Below are positions 48,140 through 60,250 of a DNA stretch of 64,000 nucleotides, in pieces. The stretch comes from Pontederia crassipes (Eukaryota > Streptophyta > Magnoliopsida > Commelinales > Pontederiaceae), in contig CM060196.1 of the NCBI GenBank assembly GCA_030549335.1, positions 25,006,501 to 25,070,500 of the forward strand, read 5' to 3'. A model generated the notes under the pieces. That model was not told where the DNA came from. It saw only the letters and a program-made list of their open reading frames with translations, and did no database searches. The translations under genes and the position numbers were made by a program. Position 1 is the stretch's first letter; each line of letters opens with the position of its first letter.

Positions 48140-48739
48140 TATTTGTTAGTTGGAATTTAAGTATAAAAGAAAATCTTATCCAACAACGATATATGAATAA
48201 TAAGCATATGCACTATCAATCAATTTTATATTAATATGCATAATATAAAAATAATACTATTGTCAGTGAATAATTATTAATAAGCAATTTATAATTGATC
48301 ATAATCATTACAATAACCAATAAATAATATATTATCAATTACAATAATTATGAAAATGATGATAATACATCAATATTGATTAGCTACAATTATTATTTTT
48401 TAATTATTCATAAACCATAAAAAAAACTACAACTAATTATCCATTCATATTAATCTGTAAACACAAATGTTGATGTTCAGTTAACCATCAACTAGAGGGT
48501 GCAATTAATTATTAATCAATAGTGAATATTTAAATAAGTTATTATTTAACTGTTAGAAGATTATCAATAAATCATAAATGTTATAATAATGAAATCAATT
48601 AGCAATGATCAATTAACTATGCGAGTTAACAATTAATCTCAAAAGTATCTATCAATCATAACGGACTAATCGACTTCAAAGAATCTTCATCAATTATGAG
48701 GACTTTCATCAACTATAAAAGTTTTTAATTAATCATTAT

Positions 48740-48890
48740 GAATTAACAATCGACTACTCGAGTCTCTATCGATTACAAATGATCTCCATCGACTATAAAA
48801 TTCTCCATTGACCATAAAGATTTTTATTGATCACAAGAAACTCCATTAACTAAAAAGATCTCTATAAATCATAAAGACCTCTTAACGCCC
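48740..48890. repeat. Degenerate 19-20-bp tandem array
   Basis: At least six consecutive units such as ATCGATTACAAATGATCTCC, ATCGACTATAAAATTCTCC, ATTGACCATAAAGATTTTT and ATTGATCACAAGAAACTCC. Looser units extend upstream to about 48600. Confidence 0.75.
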
Positions 48891-50199
48891 TGGGACCCAC
48901 GTGACTTTCACGTGCTCAGAGTCGTCTCAAAGATGCTACACAATTTTATATAAAATAATTTTGCAAAAAATAAATTCTATAAAATGCAGAATTAATAATA
49001 ACAACATCTAAAAATCCATAATATCAAAGGAGCTAGAACATCCATAACTCCACAATACTAAAAGTGCGGAAAAATAATAACTAATATAAGTCTAGTAGGA
49101 CACAATCCTACACCAAGTGCAACATCTCTGTCACTGAGCCTAATCACCTGCATCACCATCCTCTATCATCATCTCACCTGCATGAATCCAGATGTAGGAA
49201 AAAAATCCATGAGTATAAAAATACTCAATACGTAGGGTCTAACCATAACAATAAATAATAATTGCCCAATAAATCAAGAACAATACAATACAATTAGCTA
49301 TAGAGCATTGGATGAAACAATAAGATAGGGATTCAATAATCAATAGATCAATTTATCCATAAGTCAATGTAGAGGATCAGGAAAGAGGTAAAAAGATCAA
49401 TCAATATCAATGAAATCAATTATGCTTGATCACTATGACATTATCCAATTTAACAATTTCAATTCAATATCAATATTAATGGTCATCGACCAATAGCAAT
49501 TTTCATTCGATTCAATAGGCGGAGACAATGTCAGCCAACGCCAAGATCTACATGATCATGATTCAATTCAATTCGTTTTGCATTCAATTCAAATCGATTC
49601 GATTCAATTTAATTTTAATTCAATCTTTGAAGTATCCAATTCAATCGGGAGTGCTCAATCAATTAAGGGAAAATCCGTGTCTCTTTTATGTAGGCTAGTG
49701 GGGGATCAAGCCACGACAATTCTTCCTCTAATAATAGCGTTAAATAATAATTCGTGATGGTGGGGACCACGACGATCACATGACAAGCATAGCTTTCTTA
49801 AAAGATGACATCTCAAACCTCCAGATGCACTATCTGCCCCATACAATACGATAACAATATGACCCAGGGGGCTTAGAGATAATGGAAGAATATGAAGATC
49901 CAATAGTTTTCATCTTTTATCTTGTTTATCATAAAGACCGATATTTAGCAATTAAATTTAGGTTAAACAAGAACCCAAATAGGGGGAAAACTATTGGATC
50001 AAGACTATGATGAATCACATGGTTAAATGAATTAATAATATCAATAATTTCACAAACAGATCTTAAGAGTATGATGAGGTAAGATCTATTAACAATATGA
50101 TCATGGTTGGTTATGAAAAATTATCCATAATAACTATTCAATTATCCATAGTAAAATCTCCAAAAATAAGTTTTTTGTCCCTAGAATCCGGCCCCGTCA

Positions 50200-50520
50200 G
50201 GTAGGACCCAGGTCGTGTTCGGTGACGACCAAAATCCTCTCGACCATGGTAAACCCGGGTCGAGTTGGGTGTGAACCCGAGCCGGGTTGGCCGGTTCACG
50301 CCCGTGACAATCCTTCGATCAAACACGGACCGTGTCGTCGAAAAACTCGGGCTGCATGGTCGCTGACTCGGTCCGCGTCTGATTCCAATCAATTACGCGC
50401 CAACGCGGTCCAAGTTCAATAAACCCAAGCTGTGTTAATCAGAACCTGTGCCATGTTGGCCCCAACCCGGGCCGTGTTGGCCAGAACCTGGGTCGGGTTC
50501 CATCGCCGATAGAAAACGTG
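50200..50520. repeat. Array of AACCCGGGCCGTG-type words
   Basis: Repeated AACCCGGGTCGAGTTGG, GAACCCGAGCCGGGTTGGCC, CGGACCGTGTCG, AACCCGGGCCGTGTTGGCC and AACCTGGGTCGGGTTCC words within 320 bp, in an otherwise AT-rich LTR. Confidence 0.7.
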
Positions 50521-50936
50521 TTCCGACACAATTTTTTGGCTACCATAACTATACCATATGATATCCAAATATCCAACCGATGCACAATTTATATCAATAG
50601 ATTCTTGGTACAAAGGAGAAGAGAATAGAGTTTCATGTCTCAAAAAACCGACGACATAGGAATTCTCCTATGTACCTAAAGTTGGCTAAAAAATTAACTG
50701 CAATAATTTTTTTGGAAAATTACATGAACATCGCACTTTGGCCAGTGATTACTCTCTGTCCACATCCCAAAACTCGCAGCCACCACTTGAAAGATCTTCT
50801 CCTATATGCCGGCTTCGAAACCAACCATCGCTTGCTCTGTAGAATGCCTCGGTTCACGTGAGAACGAGAGGAAAAGAGAAGCTCATGAAATTAAAATTAT
50901 GTTTGGCTGAAAAAGAGTTTTCAGCCATCTTTTAAT

Positions 50937-50952
50937 GCCTATTTATAGAGTA
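50937..50952 (-). promoter_or_regulatory. LTR-type TATA box
   Basis: Minus-strand ACTCTATAAATAGGCATT, very similar to the TATAAATAGAGG boxes at 2.87 and 60.78 kb. Confidence 0.45.
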
Positions 50953-51555
50953 GACTAGGATTTTCACTTCTATTGGGCCTTGGACTCTTTTAGAATTAAT
51001 CTTGTCATCCATCATTGATTAAACATTCCATAACTATTCAGATTTAATTAAATCCAAATTTATTTAATAATAACAATTTCATCTCTTCTCAAATTCCATC
51101 TTATCTTTCAAACTTCTCCTCTAATTTCCATCATTTTTGCAATTAAATAATGATTTTCTAGATCTTATAAATGAATAAAATATTTATTTATTTAATGAAA
51201 TCGGGGTCGTTGCCTCCTCAATTACCAATTTAAGTTACAGCCTCAATTGCCAATTTAATAATTATCCTTTTCATCAATTGCATAATGAACAATCAATCTC
51301 AATAATAATCCATACATTATTCAAGATCATCAATTCCAATTCTTACTTTTCCCATTATCAATATTTATCTTCAATTATCAACAATCAAATATATATATAA
51401 AAAAAACAATGAACAACTTACGATTAATAGTAATCATAAAAATTATCAAGCAATTCATAATAAATTAAAACAATAAGCCAACTTATCAATTTCATGATCA
51501 AATAATAATATAATAAATAATCAATAAAATAATTATAAAAATTAGAACATATTTT

Positions 51556-52525
51556 ATAGGATTTAATGGAGGTCCTCCCCCCTCCCCCCATCCGCGCCCG
51601 TCGGATGGAGATCCGATGGGCGTGATTTTCTTTTCAGTTCAACGGGCGGTTTGCATTCATGATGAAGGAAGAAGCGGTTCGGTGTGGGATGGGAAAAAAT
51701 CGAACAAGGGGAGCAACGGCGAGCCGGCGGCGGGGAGCAGCGGCGAGCAAAGGCAGCTGCATCAGTAGCGAGCAGCGGTAGTGGCGGGCGGCGGCGGCAG
51801 CAGCCGGGGGGCGACTAGCAGCGGCGACGAGTGGTGTCAGTGGCGAGCAGCGGGCAGGTGATGAGCAGTGGCGGCAGCGTTTTAGTGGTGACGGCATTGG
51901 CCTCTCCTCCCTCACCGCCGATCGGCCTCTCATGCCGACGATCGCTCACCGTCGCGCGTCATCTCTCACGACGATCAGCCCGCACCGCCGCCACGCATCA
52001 TCTCTCACGACAATCGGACCACATTACCGCCACGATCGACGATCGGACCACACCGCCACTGATTAGCCTCTCCCTCGCGATGATCTTCAATCGAGACGCA
52101 AGATCGCCGCCGATCCGGCCTCCGCGGGCGGCCATATCCGACCGCCTACAACCAGATTGGCTGCCAAGCGGCCAAATCTAGCCGCCCGCAGTCGGGCGGC
52201 CGCCATATCGTGAGAGATGGGCAGGGAACGGGAAAGGGAGCCGACGGAGAGGGAGAGGAAGTTTGCACCGAGTGAGCGAACGTCGCCGGAGGGAGAGAGG
52301 GCTGCCGGATCCACGTGGTCATCGCTGTCAGCCGCCGTGGTCATTGCCGTCGCTCACGAACTTGGTGAGAGAGGGATCGGACGAAAAATCAAGCAATGGT
52401 GTTTTTTTACCCCATGAACCAACGGTTTTTTTACCCGAACCGAAAAGAAAATCGCGCCCGTCAGATCTCCATCCGACGGGCGCAGATGGGGGGAGGGGGG
52501 GGGGAGGACCTCCATTAAATCCTAT
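51556..52525. mobile_element. Non-autonomous Mutator-like element, 0.97 kb, GC-rich interior
   Basis: The ends are inverted copies for about 75-80 bp: ATAGGATTTAATGGAGGTCC, a C-rich run, then GCGCCCGTCGGATGGAGATC and GATTTTCTTTTC. Each arm contains a smaller palindrome (CCGTCGGAT...ATCCGATGGG). The interior is strongly GC-rich (GGCGGCGGCGGCAGCAGCC) with no frame I recognise, as expected for a Pack-MULE-like carrier or GC-rich filler. Target duplication: ATATTTTAT against ATTGTATAT, not convincing. Confidence 0.65.
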
Positions 52526-55304
52526 TGTATATCACAAAAATATGTTTCTTGTTGTCAGAAGATTCAAAACCTAGTCGAGGCGAAATCGGGGCCGGATCTT
52601 ATGAAACCCATGCCAAGCTAATGAGTCTTTAACCCCATCTATTTTTCATTGACACAACTCGGACGAAATTAATCTCAAAAGTCGGTCTGAATCCTTTTTG
52701 CATAATCATCGCAAATTACATTTTTCAAAACCCAGGTCGCAACAATGCTTAACTCGGGTCAAGTTCCATAATATTTTCGAAGTCGTATCTTGATCTGACT
52801 TTTGACCCTATTTTTGAGATTAAATATGCAATTATATTCACAATTCATCCACACGATACACCATACACAAGACAAAAGTTCAAGGTTTATGCCGACATAT
52901 CTCAAGTTCTATGAACCTGCTTCAAATTTCTGCACCATCACGATGCTATCTTGGATTGCATGCAAACCACTTCTTAGATATTCTTTGATGCCGAATATGT
53001 TCAACCACTAATGCTTTGGTTTGTGACACGTAGGGGCCTTGAGTGTGGAAAAAAAAACTCAACACCTCTAAAGCCTGCCTATAAGGGTGGAGGTGTACAC
53101 AATCCTTCTCGAATTCATTTTAAAATTTGATTGAAACTCTATTATCTTTTATCTAATCCTCCTCTATTTATTCTTTTTCTTTCTATTGAAACTATATCTA
53201 TTTTATCATTTATTTCATCTTTCTATTCATTTTTAGAATTAAATAATATAATTTTTTATTTTGTTTTAGAACATTTTTAATTGAAAATTTTAATTTAATC
53301 CTAATCAGAGGTTCTTTATAAGATAAACTAATATTTTAATCCTAAATAAACTTCTGATATTGTTCTAATTAAGATTCCAATTACAAAGAAGTTATCTCTT
53401 ATTTAATTATAACTTTATTCCCTTTCAAATTCTCATGTTATCTCCTTTTAATTATTTAATTTTGAATTCATTAAATGTCCTAATTGAAGTCAAAATTTGA
53501 AGCATCACAGGATAGTTATTCCCTTCTCTAACTCTCTTATTCTTTGCTAGCTATATTTCATTCAAACATATAATTTACACTTTTGATCAGACGTGTAGAT
53601 TAAACAAATCAAACACCACAATTATTGTGATCATGATATTTTACACTGTCCAAGGATACTTTTACTATATGACATGCAAGGCTGGTTTAAGACAATCTGA
53701 GGCCTAAACCAAAAAATATTATATAAAATTAATATTTTATATTATATTTAAAATTTATTTCTCTATTTTTAAATACAAACAATTATTTAATTGATAAAAT
53801 AATTAAATTATTTCTTGAATCACCATTGGTCATAGATAAAATTTATTCGTTTAAAGTAATAATTATTGAGATGATAGCATTATCCTATAGATAATATACA
53901 CATTTGGACAAATATGAAATACAATTTACAATTCATTGTATTCATAAGGGTATTTTTGTACTATTTCTCATCTAAAATTATAAAATAAACTAAAATATCA
54001 CCATTGAGATTATTATAGTACTATAACGATTTTCAAGGTCAAGACAATTGTTTTCAAAACAAAAATTCATATCAGGTTATGAATAATATTAGTTAAGGTA
54101 TTATTGTCTGTTAAAATAAATAAGCTTATTGGAAAATAACATTTATTAAAAATGAACTGATTGTTTGCTTATTAATAAATTAGCTACTCCTAAGTTCCGT
54201 GCGATGCACGGACATTATAAAAAAATATTATATAATGAAATGTTAAAAAGTATCAAAATTAATTTTTTTAGCAAGAAAGAATAATAAAATGATCTGTTTA
54301 CTTTTTAAAAAAAGACTCATCATGAAAAAATAAATTTCCTCATTTAATATATGTAAATTATATTATGCTACCTAAATAATAATAATATTTAATCATTATA
54401 TATTTTTTTAAAACAAATGCCTAAAGTAATAGAATATTGTTTTTCCAATGAAAAATAAATGTAATTTTCCGAAGATGCCATGTTTGCATATACTACCTCC
54501 TAATTTGTTAGTTTAATGATTTTAATTAAATTATTTTATTTTGATATTTAATCTTGTTTGATTTTTAGTAATGTAAATTTTATCTGTATTTACTTTTATA
54601 TTATAAGTAATTTATTGATTTAATTCAGATAAAACTCCTACTTATACATACATTATCTTTTATTCTTAAATTTTTAGAATTTTATTCTTTTATTCTTTTA
54701 TGCTACCTCCCATTTTTCTTTTATGAAAGTATTTATATTTATATTTTCAAAATTTTCAAGAAAATGCCAAAAGTAATAAAAATGATAGTTTCTAGAAATA
54801 AAATAAAATTTTAACAGTATAATTCATTAGTGATATATACTACCTCCCCTTTTATAATTTTTAATATTGATCTAACTTAATTTAAACTCCTAGTTATACT
54901 CAAACTAAATTGCCATAAATTATATAAAAAAACATTTGAACTTTTGCTTTGGTTTCGAATGTAACCTATTTTTAAAATTTTTGTATAGAAACTTATGAAC
55001 TTTTAAATTGATTGTTAATGTAGCATATAATTATATTTTTATTGTGAAAATGTTAAATATTAATTTAGCAATAATTAGTAAGTGAGTAACACATCAAGAA
55101 TTATTTAAAATTGAAAAATTAATATTTTATTATGTTATTTTATGTAACTTTGTCATTATATAAAATCAATCAAAGTTGCATTAAAATGCAAGCACACACA
55201 AGAAAAGGCTGACTTCTTTGAAAGAAGAATTTTAGTCTTTGATTTTAGTGATCCATAGTAAAGTAAATGAGGAAAGAGGTTTAAAAAAAGGTTAGGTAGC
55301 ATGC
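52526..55304. other. AT-rich gene-free region
   Basis: No gene. At 54440-54860 there are three spaced TACTACCTCC / GCTACCTCCC words in similar surroundings (AATGCC(A/T)AAAGTAATA), suggesting an old repeat of roughly 200-350 bp. A short perfect palindrome lies at 54197-54211. Confidence 0.35.
54197..54211. repeat. Short perfect palindrome CCGTGC-GAT-GCACGG
   Basis: CCGTGCGATGCACGG, six paired bases around a 3-base loop, in DNA that is almost pure AT. I recall similar CGTGC(A/G)nTGCACG words as common in plant intergenic DNA. Confidence 0.4.
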
Positions 55305-55485
55305 AACAAACTTTTGTACAACCAATATGGAATCATCAAATCAGGATCGTTAGATCATATTATATGGTTGAAATTCAACCTATATTGAATTTAATGTTAA
55401 GTTATTAAATTTAATCTCAACCATGTAATCATCATCTAATGGTTCAAATTCATTGGATGCATATTGATTGTACAACTTTTGATTA
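55305..55485. mobile_element. Small fold-back MITE
   Basis: The left arm CTTTTGTACAACCAATATGG and the right arm (inverted AAAGTTGTACAATCAATATG) pair imperfectly. Pairing continues through GATCGTTAGATCAT and ATGGTTGA on either side of a central AT-rich loop near 55395. Arm length is about 75 bp. Target duplication is not resolved. Confidence 0.5.
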
Positions 55486-55639
55486 CATATTACTTAAACT
55501 CTTAAAAACTCTATTTAATAATCTTATTTATATGAAACAAAATGAAAAAAATACTAAATTGTAATTTAACATTCGATATTTTTATACAAATTATCTTTTT
55601 ATATTTTATGTCAATTAATTTATAGCTATGAAGCAAAAG

Positions 55640-56550
55640 TCATCACGTTATATCCATAGTCGATACCTATATCATGTGTTCATGCACTAACAAATGTGAC
55701 TATAGTCACTACAAAATGGTGCACGACATTGGTACAAACACAGAACATCGAACTAAAAGAAACTGCAAAAAACTCATAGCATCGTCCCAAACTTCTCCCC
55801 ATTTTGACATCATCAAAGAGGGAAGTAACCTAACTACACCTCATCGGGACTATCATCCTTTCAATCCATTGGCACTGGCTCTCCATCTGTGGCATCATCT
55901 CCATCATCAGGATCATCGGTGTCGGCTCGCCAAACCTAAGATGTTTCGGCGGTATAGTGGATATCTTGTCCACAAAAAATTGTACAAATGCGATATGCGA
56001 TCGGGAGATAATCGAAAGTCTAACCATGTGTGACAAATGAATAGAAACCAAGTAATGGGCACGGAACGCCAAAGATGTGACAAAGGTGATTAGGATCAAA
56101 GTGAATGGGTACGTCAAGGACATAGGTGATGATGGTCTCCTGAGTGATCATCATGTTCACATAAAAATGACGAACAAGACGGAGATACACACGCTCTGTG
56201 TGAGAGAGAAGTGGCAGCCAATCGATGATTGTGAATATCTCCTGAACATCTGGAATGTTTAGAGCGTCAAGGCATCAAAACTAGTAAAGACGGCCCTGGT
56301 GACAAAACTAGTAGAGACGGCCCTGGTGACAAAGAGATGACTATCAAAATCAGTAGGGTCAATGGAAGGTGGCTGATGAGCACGCCCACGGGATCGCCTT
56401 CGTCCATGTTGGACAGACGCGAGTTTGGGTTCGTGTTCCGACTCAGGCTTAGGCTCATTTGCGAGTACATGAACGCGACCACCTGAGCCATAATAACGAT
56501 GATGATGGCGCTGAAAGACTAGTATTAGGGGGTGGAATCCCTTCGTCGTC
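55640..56550 (-). pseudogene. Retrotransposon gag-like relic (plant transposon-protein domain)
   Basis: From minus-strand ATG at about 56553 (MADDEGIPPPNTS) the reading continues, with frame changes, through HGRRRSRGRAHQPP, FVTRAVSTSFDALTLNIPDV, IIDWLPLL, then FYVNMMITQETITYVLDVPI, HFDPNHLCHIFGVP and FVDKISTIPPKHLRF. The order (Arg-rich linker, LF...GW..L, LV..FY.N, V.G..I..D...I...LGIP) is that of the gag-like 'putative plant transposon protein' region of some LTR elements. A 27-bp tandem duplication lies at 56280-56333. Frameshifts make it non-functional. Confidence 0.5.
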
Positions 56551-57404
56551 CGCCATGATTCAACAATGGTTGCCGATGGAAGGAAGGAATGGAAGAGGTT
56601 TCTGGTGATCGGAAGGGGCGCCGAACGAGACAGTGATTACGAGGAGAGGCGTCAGGAAGATGACAGTTGTGATAAAGAGATGGAGACCATGACGACGACG
56701 GGAAGAAAGAAGAGGTGACAAGAGGGCAACCGGAAGGTAGGAACGACAACCACAGGAGGGAGGTCGACGACAGCCACAGGAGTCACTGGCGAAGAGAGGA
56801 GGGGGCGGCGATGTCGGAGGTGGTTGATGAAGTGGGCACCGGAGAGAAGAGGGTGGCCGGCGAAGAAAGGGGTGACGGACGAACAACGAAGAAAGAGCAA
56901 GGTTGGCCGACAGATGGCAAGAGGGTTGGCCAACCGGTCAGTTGGGGTGACAACGACGGCGGCAGGAGTTCAGCGGTGACATTTCGGATGGTCGGAAGGG
57001 CGGTGGCAAGGGCAGCGGTCGAGTGGAATATGAAAAGGTCGACCGATCGACCTGTCGAATTCTTATATGTGTGCGATTTTGACATATACCGGATAATCGG
57101 TCATGTCCAGCGGTTGACCAGATAGTTGTTTTGTAATAAACAATCCATCGGTCGATGGATGTCAACCGGATGCAATCATATACTGGTCAACCGGTGAATC
57201 AAATCGGTCGACCGATCCTTGTCTGACAGTCACTTTTTCACTAATTTTTGAAATTTTTACCATTGAGATTTTGTTCTAGGAATTTATTTCACATAAATGC
57301 AAGTGTTGTGCAATACTTTCAATGTTCAATTCATGTCAAAAGTGATATTGCATATATGCAATCAAGATTAAATCATTCCTAATTCCGTTCTAGGCGTGCA
57401 AAAC
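56551..57404. other. Purine-rich stretch and word array between gag-like and copia relics
   Basis: 56551-57000 is GA/GC-rich with Pro/Ser-rich frames on the minus strand and no recognised domain; it may be the untranslated leader of the gag-like relic. The array at 57036-57217 follows. Confidence 0.4.
57036..57217. repeat. Palindromic word array downstream of the copia relic
   Basis: GGTCGACCGATCGACC, CGGTCGATGGATGTCAACCGG, CTGGTCAACCGGT and GGTCGACCGATCC words within 180 bp, about 190 bp beyond the end of the copia RNase H relic. Confidence 0.65.
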
Positions 57405-58286
57405 TATTCTTCACTCAAGGGTTTTGTTTGGATTTCAGTGGACACATATTTAATAGCAATGTCCTTAAGGGTCACATGCTCTCTAATGAATTAATATTGC
57501 AAATTGATATGTTTAGTCCTACATTGTTGAATCAGATTTTTGGTCATTTTTATAGCACTCATGTTATCACACTTCATGGGTACATTGAAACAATTTACAC
57601 TATAATCAAGCAATTATTGTTTTATCTATAATAATTATGCACAACAACTATCGGTGGCTACATATATTCGGCATCGACAGTAGAAAGTGCGATGGAGTTT
57701 TGTTTCTTCCTAGGCCGTGAGATGAGAGAGCTACCAAGAAAGCTACACATCCCATTAGTGCTTTTCCTATCAACTTTACATCCGGCAAAATCTGCATCGG
57801 TGTAGGCATGTAATTCAAATGTATGTTTTAAGTAGAGCATAATTCTTTTAACAGTAATTAAATGTGATTCTTTGAAAGCGGATTGAAATCTAGCACACAA
57901 GAATACACTAAATATGATATCCTGCATAGATGTTGTTAAATAGAACAAACTACTTATCATACCTCTGTACTTTTTTTGATCAATGGATTTGTCTTTTTCA
58001 TCCTTATCCAATTTTGTAGTGGTGCTCATAGGAGTTGTGCATTCGTTTATCCCGAATTTTTTAAATAGTTCCCTTGTATACTTTTCTTGATTGAGAAAAT
58101 TTCCATCCTTAGATTGTTTCACTTGTAGATCTAGAAAGAATGTGAGCTCTCCTACAAGATTCATCTTAAATTCTTTTTGCATAAGAGTTTCAAACTCTGC
58201 ACAACCATTCATTAATAGCACCATAAATAATATCATCAACAATATCTTAAATTTAATTTGTTATCATCAAAACATAGGATTCAACA
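57405..58286 (-). pseudogene. Ty1/copia (SIRE-type) RT-RNase H relic fused to an LTR start
   Basis: On the minus strand the segment begins with about 40 bp of LTR start (TGTTGAATCCTATGTTTTG, 58286) and then joins pol at DIVDDIIYGAIN, the YVDD block. It continues GELTFFLDLQVKQSKDGNFL, KKFGINECTTPMSTTTKLDK, YRGMISSLFYLTTSMQDIIF, YTDADFAGCKVDRKSTNGMC and KKQNSIALSTVDAEYM. It decays to VSTEIQTKPLSEE (the usual ADIFTKPL block) near 57410. The phrases identify the SIRE/Maximus lineage. The LTR-to-RT junction marks a deletion of gag, protease, integrase and half of RT. Confidence 0.8.
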
Positions 58287-58439
58287 CAAAGTCCTTTCAT
58301 TTGACCATTTATGTTCTTTCATCTTATTCATAGGTTGGAAGAGCTCTCCACTTTTAGAGGATATCATTATAAACACACGTGTGTACTACTTAGACCATGC
58401 TATGCCAGTGTGGTATCAGTGCCATGACAAGTGTTCCAT

Positions 58440-58690
58440 AGAGGAGGATGATCTCGCACTAGGCGGTAACATCCCTCGGTGGATATGATCTCGCATTAGA
58501 TGGCAACATCTACAGAGGTGAGGATGACCTCTCACACTAGATGGTAACATCCCTCGGCGAGGACCTCACACTAGGCGGCAACATCCATAAAGGTGAAATG
58601 ACCTCACACTAGACGATAACATCTCTTTGTAGAGATGACCTCGCACTAGACGGTAACATTCGTAGGGAAGTACCTCACACAAACGTTGTC
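58440..58690. repeat. Degenerate tandem array, about 45-bp unit, 6 units
   Basis: Six copies of GATGACCTC(G/A)CACTAG(A/G)(C/T)GGTAACATC followed by CCTCGG or a GTAGAGGT-like spacer. Unit length varies from about 37 to 48 bp. Confidence 0.75.
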
Positions 58691-58699
58691 ATAACTTCC

Positions 58700-60250
58700 C
58701 ATCTAGGTAGGCAATGGTAACCTCATCTCTTATCTTTATGAAGTCGCGAACCTCTCTTTCAATCACTTGGAACAATCAACACTGTAGGGAGCAAGTGTGG
58801 TTCTGAATCATCTTTGATATCATGTCATTCAGTACCAATCGAGTGGTCAGAGACTTGTCAAATCATGATGGTTAAATTAAGATCATATTCCCTTTGTTCA
58901 CAGATCAGCGGTCGTCCGTTTGGAATTCATTCAGCGGTCATCCAAAAGAGGTTCGAACGTCTGTTTGGTTTGTATACATCGGTCGATCGAAAGTAGTGTG
59001 GTCGTCCATTTTGAGCATCTTTCTACTACTCAACAATCATGTAAATCTGTCGATCGAAAGTCTTTTGGTTGTTCATTATCACATTCTCAAACTTTTCGAT
59101 TGATAGTTTCGATCGGTCAAAACTTGACTAGTCGTCCGCTGCAAATAGTGTCATCTTTCTCCTTGGTTGGTCGTATTTCTCCATCTACTGTTGGAAGTCC
59201 TTCCGACGAGATAATCCAGATCGATCGCCTGCAACAGTTCTGTTCGCATGACTAGTTATCGTTGTCATTTTCGAGTCTTGATATTTTTCAGTTCGATCAT
59301 CCGAAAGGATTTTGGACTTCCGATCTAGTGCATATCAATCGTCCGTTTGAGTTTCGGACGTCTGATATGGCATGTCGTTATACTCTACTGAGCTGAATCA
59401 GATGTTCAAAAGTGTTCCGATCGTTCGCTTCAATCTGATAGACCCGCATGTCATTACGGGATCCTTAGGTTTACAATCAAGTTTTTCATACAACAAGGAT
59501 CTAATCCTACCAACCATTATCAATGATATAAAGCGTGATCCATATATAAAAGTCTGAACATAAACATCTTCACAATCACATCATGTTCATAACATACTTT
59601 CATATAGCACTTACTTTTCGATTGCTACGTCTATGCATGAAAGAAAACCTATTAACAATAAACATAAACTCAATCGATTATGTATCCTAATAGTAAAAGT
59701 CATCAGATATGTGAAACATAATAGTCTATTGTTTACTACTTTAACATACATAATTCGACAACGTCATTCATAATACAATACATCATATAAAGTTATTATA
59801 TCACTCATCTAAGTCATAGAGTCAATGAAAGTCAGATCTAAAACTTCATGAAAATCATATTGCATGAAATCTATCCCTCATAACATGAATTCTACCTCAA
59901 TTTTGATCCTTAAAACATGCAAAATCCTCTTAAAATACACCATGACCTAGACCCCGAAAACACACCTTTCTCGGACGTTCTTCAAACGGTGGATCTTTAG
60001 TTGTTCCTCCCTCTTCCTCCTTGCTAATGCATGCAAAATATAACATATTTTAGTTTATTATTTTAATTAATTTTCTATAATTTGATCATGACATGCCATT
60101 TTAGGTCATCTTTAGTCATAATTCCAGATTTATCGATTCTGATTTTTAATACTTTGAATATTTTAACTAAGAGGGAATTTACTTAATTTTTATAAATAGT
60201 TTTGCAGGAAAGTCGAATTAACGGATGTATTAATTTAGTCACGACGTAAA
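58700..60250. other. Retroelement-like spacer with GTCGTCCG word cluster
   Basis: 58903-59440 contains scattered CGGTCGTCCGTTTG, CGGTCATCC, CGGTCGATCGAAAGT and GATCATCCGAAAG words, another word-rich patch in AT-rich DNA. The remainder to 60250 has no coding potential. Confidence 0.4.

Larger units (their letters stand above)
48140..51555 (-). mobile_element. Gypsy-type LTR region, minus orientation
   Basis: It contains a minus-strand TATA box (50937-50952), a GC-richer word array (50200-50520), the reverse complement of the GACCCTACGTA...GGATTCATGCAGGTGA block also present at 14.5 kb, and a CCCTGGGACCCACGTGAC block (48893) followed by degenerate 19-bp units. Long AATTGATCAATAATTATC-like text flanks these. 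No gag or pol frame survives and no exact ends were found. Confidence 0.45.
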
